Shown here piece by piece: positions 44,134-52,216 of a stretch of DNA of 64,000 nt. This stretch comes from Candidatus Poribacteria bacterium (GTDB taxonomy: Bacteria; Poribacteria; WGA-4E; WGA-3G). The first letter of the stretch is position 1. The number at the start of each line of letters is the position of its first letter. The notes beneath the pieces are model-generated. The model did no database searches, was not told the origin of the DNA, and saw only the letters and a list, made by a program, of their open reading frames with translations. Position numbers and translations under genes: made by a program. The stretch is taken from positions 1-64,000 of the forward strand of contig JAAXHO010000164.1 of the NCBI GenBank assembly GCA_012270795.1, given 5' to 3'.

Positions 44134-45381
44134 TTATTTTTTAGAAATGGTATTATTCTGATTTGACAAATCGGGTTGTGTTCGTAGGAAAAACACAAGC
44201 GGTGCCACCACTAATGGCACCATTACCAATCCATCCAAGACAATAGGTAATCCGTACTTATCACCCAAAGCACCAACTACCAAATTGAGTAACCCGCCGA
44301 CTCCCCATGATGCTCCCATCATCAAACTTGACGCTATATTTTCATATCCTCGAAGCATTATCTGGGCTAAGATAATGCTCAGTGTGATAGAACTTGACAG
44401 GACAACGTTACCTAAAAAGAGAAGCACAAGAAAAGTGACACCGCTGGTGTGAAGTGAGGCATAGAGCAGTGGTGGTGCAACGACGAGTGAAAACAGCAGC
44501 AAGATAAGTGTATTGACACGACTTAATACCCATCCACTCAGCATAATCCCCATTGAACCCGCGAAGATATAGAGGGCAACGACTAAAGACCGCATCTGAT
44601 CAGAATAATGTTGATCGTCAAGGTAAATAGATAGAAAACTTTCCAATCCCAAGCCTGTAACTGTTCTTAAACAAGTGATCACAAACAGCGCGAGCAGGGA
44701 TATGAGGTGTGGGTGTGCCACCTGCCAAAAGGCATCCTTTTGGGTGTTGCTTTTCTGAGAAAGTACGCGAGCAGACGCAGTTAGATTAAGTTCGTGCTTA
44801 AATTTCAGGACAAACGGAATAAGCAAAGCAACAATCAATCCTGGTATCATTTCCCATACGAGGTGTCTTAAGTCACTGTTGTAGCGATACGGTATAAATA
44901 ACAGCACCAATGGTCCTAAGGCGCGCCCTATGTTCCCACCTGTCAGAAAGATGGATATACCCATCCCGCGCGTTTCAGCGGCGAGGGCACCAGCATAGGT
45001 CGTTGCTTGCGGGTGAAATGCAGCAACGCCCGTACCTCCGATTGCTAATAACAGAAACACCATGTATTTTGAGGGAACTACACCTACCAGACTCAATCCA
45101 AATACAGTGTACGCAACGCCAAACGTAATGTAATGAACTGATTGTACTTTGTCTGATAACCATCCGAAGAAAACCTGTCCCAGAGAACTGAAGATGCTAT
45201 AAAGTGATATAAGAACACCTGCGAAACTATTTCGCGCACCTACTGCTGCGAACTTATCCAAAAGTAGTGGCTGCAAATGTGGAAATAAATTCGCATAAGA
45301 ATCAAGGACTGCGTGGCAATATGTGAGGAAGAAGAATTGGTTGCGTGTTGATGAATTCGCGGTTTCTTGATTGTTTTGCAT
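44134..45381 (-). CDS. MFS transporter, Fsr-like
   Basis: 415 residues with about twelve transmembrane helices. The cytoplasmic loop 2-3 motif is GWLSDKV, and IGGTGVAAFHPQA is typical of the fosmidomycin-resistance (Fsr) branch of the major facilitator superfamily. TRGMGISIFLTGGNIGRALGP follows. Probably a proton-driven exporter of small molecules; the substrate is not shown. The last residues fall in a repeat, so the C-terminus may have been altered. Confidence 0.88.
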   Translation of the reverse strand: MQNNQETANSSTRNQFFFLTYCHAVLDSYANLFPHLQPLLLDKFAAVGARNSFAGVLISLYSIFSSLGQVFFGWLSDKVQSVHYITFGVAYTVFGLSLVGVVPSKYMVFLLLAIGGTGVAAFHPQATTYAGALAAETRGMGISIFLTGGNIGRALGPLVLLFIPYRYNSDLRHLVWEMIPGLIVALLIPFVLKFKHELNLTASARVLSQKSNTQKDAFWQVAHPHLISLLALFVITCLRTVTGLGLESFLSIYLDDQHYSDQMRSLVVALYIFAGSMGIMLSGWVLSRVNTLILLLFSLVVAPPLLYASLHTSGVTFLVLLFLGNVVLSSSITLSIILAQIMLRGYENIASSLMMGASWGVGGLLNLVVGALGDKYGLPIVLDGLVMVPLVVAPLVFFLRTQPDLSNQNNTISKK

Positions 45382-45434
45382 TGTAGAAAATTGTTCTCAA
45401 CTTTTTAGTCTTGACAAGTATAACACCATACCTA

Positions 45435-47150
45435 TTAGAATGCTACCGTTTTCACTTTTCTTCTATCATACCAATAGGTGAACTGCCGAAAATAGTAACC
45501 TGAATTTTTCGGTATCTTTACAAATTCAGGTACGAATTGGCATGTCCCACCCAGTACAACCAACTGCTCTTTTGCGCGCGTCATGGCGACATAAAAGACA
45601 CGTCGTTCTTCTTCAAGGATAGTATCTTTGCGGGGAAACTTTCGCTCAAGCGTATTGTGCACGAGTATGACTTTTTCCCATTCCCGTCCCTTCGCTTTGT
45701 GTATTGTTGTTGCCTCAATAGGATGTGAAAACGTATGACTTGATAGGACCTCTGTAATACGATCAACTTCATAGTTTGTTCTGGCAAGGATTGCAGTTTC
45801 AACAGGTTCGGATAAATGCGTCAATAGTTCCTGTTCTATTGTCTCTGGCGACGTTTCAACATTGATGATTGTACATTTCAACGGATTATAGGCACGCAGG
45901 TTTTTGCGTATTCGGGGGTTATTCCTTTCAATTAAGGCTCTTGCGTGTTCCACAATTGTTGAAGTAGAACGATAGTTTCGTGTAATCTCATATTTTTTCA
46001 CATCTACTCTATGAGAAAATTGTATCATGATTTGGGAATTCCCACCGCGAAAACTATATATCGCTTGGTCATCGTCCCCGACAGCAAAAAGATTGTTAGT
46101 TAACTGGTCAATTAACCTGAAATCAGCTGGGGCGATATCCTGAAATTCATCTACAAGTAGATATGGATATTTTTCTTGATATGTTTGACGGATGTCAGGA
46201 TGGGTTTCTAACAAGTGTGCTGCGTAGATGATCATATCTTCAAAATCAAGTGCATTCGCTTCGGACTTAAGGGTTTCATATCTCTTTGCGAATTCACGTG
46301 CAACCGGACTTTTTAACGTATTTGGATCAAATGTGCCAGATTTGACCTGTCTCTTTGCGCGAAACACAGTATCTTTTATCTCAGTAAAACGGTCTCGTAG
46401 GTTCTCAAAATCTGGGTCTCTATCAAGATGCTCAGTGTATTGAATGTCAAAATGCTTGCAGAATACCTCAATCATGAGTTGGTTGCTGAATTGTTGACGC
46501 ATCGGGTCTGCACGGTTGAATACCCCCGCTCTATTTTTATAATGCCAAATTCTGTGTGCCTCTCGAATATTTGCATCTTTACCACTAACCTGTTCTAACA
46601 CTTCAAAGATAAACTGTTCCTCTCCTTCAGCTCGGATGGCTTGACGTAGGCGATCATTAGATGAATGTGTGAAATGTTCATGTTTGCGCCGTTCAGGATT
46701 TGTAGTCTGTCCGATGTAACATTTTCCAGTTTTTTTGTCTTCTATTTTATAGATAGCAACATCTGTGTTTGATACCGTCTGTTCAATCTGCTTTCTCTCT
46801 TGCGCAATTATTCGCTCCAATTCACCCGACCAGATCTCGGGGTTGTGTTGAAATCCTATTCGTTTATGATGTTCAGTGATTATATCTTTACCAAATGCAT
46901 GTAGCGTGCGAATTGTGGGGAGTCTGTCTCGTGATGATAAATGATCTATAAGGCGATTTTCCATTTCTTCAACTGCTTTTCTATTGAATGCGATGGCAAG
47001 GATGTCGTCGTGTGGGACATTGTGTTTATGAATTAGAGTAAGTATGCGTTCAGTTACGACAGCAGTTTTACCACTTCCAGGTCCGGCAACAACGATTGCT
47101 GGACCGTTAAGATGGTTCACGGCTTTTTCTTGGTTTTTGTCAAGGTTCAT
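45435..47150 (-). CDS. UvrD/Rep-type superfamily 1 helicase with inserted GIY-YIG nuclease domain
   Basis: 571 residues. Helicase motifs: Walker A GPGSGKT (23-29), AFNRKAVEEM, TLHAFG, DEFQD (334-338), GDDDQAIYSFRGG, RNYRST, TTIHKAKGREWE and VAMTRAKEQL. Between motif Ib and LDFEDM, where domain 1B should be, sits a GIY-YIG module (about 131-216): VAIYKI, CYIGQTTNPERRKHEHF, catalytic Glu in NIREAH (E197) and Asn in GVFNRAD, like I-TevI. No intein splice junctions are seen. Predicted to unwind and nick DNA. It stands alone; role in repair, defence or mobile-element control unknown. Confidence 0.9.
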   Translation of the reverse strand: MNLDKNQEKAVNHLNGPAIVVAGPGSGKTAVVTERILTLIHKHNVPHDDILAIAFNRKAVEEMENRLIDHLSSRDRLPTIRTLHAFGKDIITEHHKRIGFQHNPEIWSGELERIIAQERKQIEQTVSNTDVAIYKIEDKKTGKCYIGQTTNPERRKHEHFTHSSNDRLRQAIRAEGEEQFIFEVLEQVSGKDANIREAHRIWHYKNRAGVFNRADPMRQQFSNQLMIEVFCKHFDIQYTEHLDRDPDFENLRDRFTEIKDTVFRAKRQVKSGTFDPNTLKSPVAREFAKRYETLKSEANALDFEDMIIYAAHLLETHPDIRQTYQEKYPYLLVDEFQDIAPADFRLIDQLTNNLFAVGDDDQAIYSFRGGNSQIMIQFSHRVDVKKYEITRNYRSTSTIVEHARALIERNNPRIRKNLRAYNPLKCTIINVETSPETIEQELLTHLSEPVETAILARTNYEVDRITEVLSSHTFSHPIEATTIHKAKGREWEKVILVHNTLERKFPRKDTILEEERRVFYVAMTRAKEQLVVLGGTCQFVPEFVKIPKNSGYYFRQFTYWYDRRKVKTVAF

Positions 47151-47318
47151 AATTTGAGGATATAAGCAAATTCAGGGACTTTAAAACGGCCATTCAACCT
47201 TAAACATTATAGCACAAAATCGAAAAATATGTTATGATAGTTAATATAATACTGAAATATTCAGTTCTTATACTTTAGAGTGAGTGCATGAAGCAACGAA
47301 ATAAGGAGCAAGTTTTTT

Positions 47319-48238
47319 ATGGCTAAAAAAAGTACTAATCAGCGAAAGAGCCGTACAAGCCCCAAAAAAACCAGAAGTCCACAATACTACTACAAACAAG
47401 GACTTACTAAAGCAGGACACTATGAACATGAAGGAGCAATAGGTGATTTTAACAAAGCAATTCGACTCAAACCTGATTTCGCAGAAGCATACTATCATCG
47501 TGGAATATCAAAGTTTGAATTAGTTGAGTACGAAGACGCTATTGCAGATATTAATGACGCGATCAAATATAATCCAGATTACTTTCAGGCTTATGCTAAA
47601 CGCGGAGAAATTCGTAGTTTAATGAGGAGGAGGAAGAAGGGATCTCAGACTGTGATACTGCCCTTAGTATTAATCCAGATTATGATGAAGCATACGTTAT
47701 CCGTGGCATAATTAAAAAGGATTTAGGGCTTTTTGACGAGGCACTTAAAGAATATAGGAAAGCATTTAAGAAATTTGATAAACAAATTCAGAAGAATCCT
47801 GAGAACATAGAGGCATACTACGAGCGGGGCGTTGCAAATCTGCATTTATCTAATTTTGAAGATGCTATCACAGATTTTGACAAAGTTATTCGGCAGCAGC
47901 CAAAAAACGCCGAGGTATACAACCTACGTGGATTAGCTAAGGAAGGTCTTGACTTAAGTGAAGATGCTTTTGATGACCTTAACGAAGCAATAAAGTTGAA
48001 ACCTGATTTCGGTGAAGCATTTTACAACAGGGGTATGGTAAAATGTAATCTTGAGTTATTTGAAGCTGCTATTGATGATTTCAGTAAAGCAATTCAGATA
48101 ATAGAAGATTACCCACAAGCCTATATTGGTCGGTCATTTGCTTACAGTGAGCTTGGGAGAGATTTGGATTCTATGGAAGACTTTAATAAAGTTTTTCAAC
48201 TTATTACTTCATCTGAATTAAAAAAGTTAAAGTCGTAA
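47319..48238 (+). pseudogene. TPR-repeat protein gene with a frameshift
   Basis: A good start (MAKKSTNQRKSRTSPKKTRS after AAGGAG) leads into TPR units (HEGAIGDFNKAIRLKPDFAE...). At about 47618-47640, in the purine tract AATGAGGAGGAGGAAGAAGG, the frame breaks. The other frame continues as EEEEEGISDCDTALSINPDY and further TPRs to the stop at 48238. Joining the frames gives a protein of about 306 residues with seven or so repeats and no signal peptide. A programmed or phase-variable shift in the repeat tract, a mutation, or a sequencing error are all possible. Confidence 0.8.
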
Positions 48239-48288
48239 TGTATCATCTTTGAATCACCATTTTTGTTAATTAAGATACAAAAATTATA

Positions 48289-48462
48289 TATGGTGAATTA
48301 TTGAAATAATTATACACATCTTCTGTAGGAACGACCCGGGGAATGCCATAAGGCATTCATACCGTTGATTTCTCGGTCACGACCGTGCGGGCTCTTCTGT
48401 AGGAGCGACCAAAGGTCGCTCCTACAACTCAGAATGTAGAATTAATTGTATAATCCACCATA
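48289..48462. repeat. MITE copy B, TATGGTGAATTAT ends
   Basis: Same ends as copy A (TATGGTGAATTATTG / ATAATCCACCATA). Longer because its interior carries an inserted module with GAATGCC...GGCATTCATACCGTTGATTT ahead of the GTAGGAGCGACC palindrome. Ends 20 bp before the SDR start codon and so forms part of its leader. Confidence 0.85.
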
Positions 48463-48481
48463 CATGATAGAAAGGATTTAT

Positions 48482-49312
48482 ATGAGATTGGAAGGTAAAG
48501 TAGCGATTGTCGCTGGTGCAGCATGGGGTGGTATCGGTGCGGCAACAGCGTACAAGTTTGCATGTGAAGGTGCAAAAGTCGTGGTAAACACACGCCGCCG
48601 TGAAAACAAACTTGCCGAAACCGTTGACCGTATAAAAGAATCTGGTGGAGAAGCAGTCGCAGTGATGGGCGATGTCGCTGATGAAAAGACTTGGCAATCC
48701 CTGGTCGAAACTGCATTAAAAGAATACAGCAAGATAACGACTCTGGTACATAACGCCGCACATTCCTATACGAAGAAAGCAATTGAATTTACACCAGAGG
48801 AGTGGAATGAAAGCCTGGGTGTCACACTTGGTGGGCCTTGGCTGGGTGCAAAGTATTGCATCCCAGAAATGATAAAGAATGGTGGGGGCACGTTAGTCTT
48901 TATTTCCACCGTCAATGCCACGATCACCAATCCCGGTTTTGGATTATACGGTGCGGGGAAAGGGGGGTTAAATGCGTTAACCCGTAGTATTGCAATTGAT
49001 TATGGTAGAGAGGGCATCCGGGCTAATGCTATTGCTCCCGGGCAGATTGTCGGAGAACGGGGGGAAGCGTCACTTGCCGCAGACGCATTAGAGGATCAAG
49101 CCTCGCGTGATTGCTACCCAATAGGCCGTTATGGAAAACCGGAGGACATTGCCAACGTTGCGCTATTCTTGGCATCTGATGAAGCTGATTTTGTTACAGG
49201 AATCGTTTTAACAGCAGATGGAGGATTGACCCTTCAGTCACCAGAAGCACTTGTCCGTCCATCTTTCCGTCTCAGATGGAGAGACGACATTTTAGTGCCA
49301 CAACCGAAATAA
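48482..49312 (+). CDS. Short-chain dehydrogenase/reductase
   Basis: 276 residues. Glycine motif in VAIVAGAAWGGIGAATA (a variant of TGxxxGxG), NAA at LVHNAAHS, catalytic Ser in FISTVNA, YGAGKGG with Tyr-x3-Lys (YGAGK), and FVTGIVLTADGG at the end, all classical SDR. The start at ATG 48482 has GAAAGGA; the track's 48446 start lies in the MITE. Substrate unknown. Confidence 0.9.
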   Translation: MRLEGKVAIVAGAAWGGIGAATAYKFACEGAKVVVNTRRRENKLAETVDRIKESGGEAVAVMGDVADEKTWQSLVETALKEYSKITTLVHNAAHSYTKKAIEFTPEEWNESLGVTLGGPWLGAKYCIPEMIKNGGGTLVFISTVNATITNPGFGLYGAGKGGLNALTRSIAIDYGREGIRANAIAPGQIVGERGEASLAADALEDQASRDCYPIGRYGKPEDIANVALFLASDEADFVTGIVLTADGGLTLQSPEALVRPSFRLRWRDDILVPQPK

Positions 49313-49446
49313 GAATAATAGATTAATTACAAACATAATTTGAAAATAAAATTTCCATAATTAGAGATTGGTCTCCGTACGAGTTGGTTTCCTTGATGTA
49401 AATAAGGTGGTATTCCTAATCTTTTTATCATGAAAAGGAGAAAAAG

Positions 49447-50187
49447 ATGTGTGGACGATTTACACTCGCAAGTGACACAGAAAGAATAAGTGATGCGTTT
49501 AGTAACATGCAAATTCAAATGGATTTGTCTCCACGTTACAACATCGCGCCATCACAAGATGTCGCAGTTATTGCGAATACGAAGGAGAATGAGGGCGGTA
49601 AAAATGTTGAATTCTTCCAGTGGGGACTAATTCCATCATGGGCAAAAGACGCGAAAATCGGGAACAGAATGATAAATGCACGTTCAGAAACACTATCAGA
49701 AAAACCATCCTTCCGAACCGCATATAAACGGAGGCGTTGTCTTATCTTAGCCGATGGTTGGTATGAATGGCAAGAGATACCGGGAGAAAAGACCAAACAA
49801 CCTGTATATATCCGCCTAAAATCAAAAGACCCGTTTGCATTTGCTGGACTATGGGAGGAATGGAAAGCAAACTGGATGGAAAAACCACTCCGATCCTGCA
49901 CTATTATCACATGTGCTGCGAACCAGTTTTTGGAAGAGATTCACCACAGAATGCCAGTGATTCTTCCCAAAGATGCTTATTCACAATGGCTTGATCCTGA
50001 TGAACAGTCATCAGAAAAACTGCAGCCGCTTCTGAAACCATACACCAGTGATGATATGGATGCATACCCAGTTTCACGTTTTGTTAACCGTCCTGCAAAC
50101 GACTCACCAGAATGTATCGCACCAGAGTCTGACGCTAACAAAGAAAACGAAGTACAGTATATTAAAGGATTGTTTGACAGTGAATAA
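49447..50187 (+). CDS. yedK: SOS response-associated peptidase / HMCES family
   Basis: 246 residues. Begins MCGRFTLAS with the catalytic Cys2 that crosslinks to abasic sites. NIAPSQDVAVI, INARSETLSEKPSF, RRCLILADGWYEWQ, and the H of IHHRMPVIL are all conserved. It protects abasic sites in single-stranded DNA. Strong AAAAGGAG ribosome site. Ends just upstream of pdhA-like gene. Confidence 0.96.
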   Translation: MCGRFTLASDTERISDAFSNMQIQMDLSPRYNIAPSQDVAVIANTKENEGGKNVEFFQWGLIPSWAKDAKIGNRMINARSETLSEKPSFRTAYKRRRCLILADGWYEWQEIPGEKTKQPVYIRLKSKDPFAFAGLWEEWKANWMEKPLRSCTIITCAANQFLEEIHHRMPVILPKDAYSQWLDPDEQSSEKLQPLLKPYTSDDMDAYPVSRFVNRPANDSPECIAPESDANKENEVQYIKGLFDSE

Positions 50188-50234
50188 GCCTGAAATAGGC
50201 TTGAATCTGTATAAAGAATTTTTAGGAAAGTATA

Positions 50235-51218
50235 ATGTCAAAACCGAACAAAGAGCAGATGCTCTTTATGTATCGCAAGATGGTAGAGATACGCCAATTT
50301 GAAGAAGCTGCTGGAAAATTATATCAAAGCGGTCAACTTCCAGGTTTCTTACACCTATATATCGGTGAAGAAGCAACAGCAGTCGGTGTTTGCACACACT
50401 TAGAGGATGAGGATTACATCACCAGCACACATCGCGGACACGGACATCTCATAGCAAAAGGTGGAAAAAGAGACCGCATGATGGCGGAGCTATTCGCAAG
50501 AACCACAGGGTATTGCAAGGGCAAAGGTGGGTCCATGCACATTGCTGATAAGGATGCAGGTATTCTCGGTGCAAACGGTGTTGTTGGTGCTGGGATACCG
50601 CTTGCAGCTGGAGCTGCCCTCTCTGCAAAGTACCGCGGCACAAAGCAGATAGCAGTCTCCTTTTTTGGAGATGGTGCAACAAATCAAGGTGTGTTCCATG
50701 AAACTCTCAACCTCGCAGCAGTGTGGGAGTTGCCTGTAGTTTTTGTGTGTGAAAACAACCGATTCGGTATGGGAACACCGCAACATGAACACCAACGGGT
50801 GGAGGATATTGCTGTCCGGGCTCCTGCTTATGATATACCGGGTGTTACTGTTGATGGAAACGATGTCCTGAAGGTCTATGCTGCTGCAGATCAAGCTGTC
50901 GCCCGTGCACGTGAAGGGGGTGGACCAACACTTCTCAATTGTGATACGTACAGATTCCGTGGACACCATATTGGAGATCCTGGTACATCATACCGCGACC
51001 GAGAAGAGGTTCAAGAACAGGAACGGCAACGCGACCCTATCCGAAGACTTGCACAGGTGCTCATTGATGAAGAAGGGGTAACGCAGAAAGAACTTGACGC
51101 ACTTGAAACAGAACTTGCAAACGAGCTTGATGAAGCGTTGGATTTTGCAAAGAATAGTCCTGAACCACTTCCCGAAGATGCTCTAAATGATGTCTATGCT
51201 GATGGCATACAACCGTAG
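50235..51218 (+). CDS. Pyruvate/acetoin dehydrogenase E1 component, alpha subunit
   Basis: 327 residues, thiamine-diphosphate dependent. FLHLYIGEEATAVGVC, STHRGHGHLIAKGG and the TPP motif GDGATNQGVFHETLNLAA...CENN are clear, with the phosphorylation-loop-like RFRGHHIGDPGTSYR. The E1-beta and E2 genes that normally follow are absent; the next gene is a nucleotidyltransferase. The partner subunit is probably elsewhere. 2-oxo acid specificity (pyruvate, acetoin, branched-chain) is uncertain. Confidence 0.9.
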   Translation: MSKPNKEQMLFMYRKMVEIRQFEEAAGKLYQSGQLPGFLHLYIGEEATAVGVCTHLEDEDYITSTHRGHGHLIAKGGKRDRMMAELFARTTGYCKGKGGSMHIADKDAGILGANGVVGAGIPLAAGAALSAKYRGTKQIAVSFFGDGATNQGVFHETLNLAAVWELPVVFVCENNRFGMGTPQHEHQRVEDIAVRAPAYDIPGVTVDGNDVLKVYAAADQAVARAREGGGPTLLNCDTYRFRGHHIGDPGTSYRDREEVQEQERQRDPIRRLAQVLIDEEGVTQKELDALETELANELDEALDFAKNSPEPLPEDALNDVYADGIQP

Positions 51219-51274
51219 CGTCTGAAAAAAGTGTAAATATTGGTGAAAAAGATCAAATACTACGGAGTTTCAAA

Positions 51275-52210
51275 ATGGAAAAAACATCTACAATCAGTGA
51301 GATGTCTCCAGCGGAACTTGCAAAGTGCAGAGAAAACCTCAGACACCAGTGGGAAAACCGGAAGGTAGACGAGGAATTGCTGCAACGCGCCTGGCAAACA
51401 GCACATCACTTGGCTACTGTCCTCTATCAAGATTATGGTGCGTCAAAAGTTGCTGTCTTCGGTTCCCTGACTACGCCGGAATGCTTCACCGAAAACTCAG
51501 ACATAGATATAGTTGTCTGGGGGATTTCTTATGACAGATGCCTTGACGCACTTTGGGGAACTGAAGGTCTAAGTACAGAATTTAAGATTGACATAATTGA
51601 TACAGAATCAATAAATAGGTTATTTCGCCAGCGGATTTTAGACCAAGCCATCCCAATTGATTTGAATGAAACAGAAATACATAAAATAATTGAAAAAAAA
51701 TATACTTCAACAGATACAGAAATAGGAGAAAATTACGAAGTGAATCGGGACCAACTTGTTAAACGTCTTTCTGACGAACTCAAAAAAATCAAGATAACTG
51801 TCAATAGAATTGAGAGAGCGTTGGAAAAAATTGATGAGTTTCCATCCGACGCGAGAGAATTCATGGAGAGAGCAATTTCAGCAGATCTTGCCGAAGTTTA
51901 CACAGGATTTGAAAAGATATTTGAACGAATAGCTAATGAGGTAGATAAACACCTTCCAAGTGGAGATAGTTGGCATAGTGATTTACTCACACAAATGGCT
52001 GATGTCCGATCAGGACGACCTCCTATAATATCTAATGACGTTTTTCTAAGACTGATTGAGTTATTAAGGTTTAGGCATAAAGTAAATAATATCTATGGTG
52101 ATGAATTAATCTACGAAAAAGTAGAGCAACACGCAAAAGAAATAAGCCAACTTTTTGAAGATGTTTCCAAAGAACTTGACGCTTTCACTACATTTTTGAG
52201 CGAAACCTAA
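51275..52210 (+). CDS. Minimal nucleotidyltransferase fused to a HepT-like domain
   Basis: 311 residues. Residues about 40-140 form a MNT-type nucleotidyltransferase: VAVFGSLTTPECFTENSDID with the GS...DxD metal site (D76, D78). The C-terminal half is helical and contains LRFRHKVNNIYGDEL, a variant of the HepT RNase motif. In most systems MNT (antitoxin, AMPylates) and HepT (toxin RNase) are separate genes; here they are in one chain. It is 6 bp before a membrane-protein gene. Whether it is an active toxin-antitoxin unit is not known. Confidence 0.75.
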   Translation: MEKTSTISEMSPAELAKCRENLRHQWENRKVDEELLQRAWQTAHHLATVLYQDYGASKVAVFGSLTTPECFTENSDIDIVVWGISYDRCLDALWGTEGLSTEFKIDIIDTESINRLFRQRILDQAIPIDLNETEIHKIIEKKYTSTDTEIGENYEVNRDQLVKRLSDELKKIKITVNRIERALEKIDEFPSDAREFMERAISADLAEVYTGFEKIFERIANEVDKHLPSGDSWHSDLLTQMADVRSGRPPIISNDVFLRLIELLRFRHKVNNIYGDELIYEKVEQHAKEISQLFEDVSKELDAFTTFLSET

Positions 52211-52216
52211 AGGCAG

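Noticed and set aside
45435-47150. Intein or homing insertion in the helicase
   Set aside because: No N-terminal Cys/Ser splice block or C-terminal HN-Cys/Ser/Thr junction borders the GIY-YIG segment; it reads as an internal domain.
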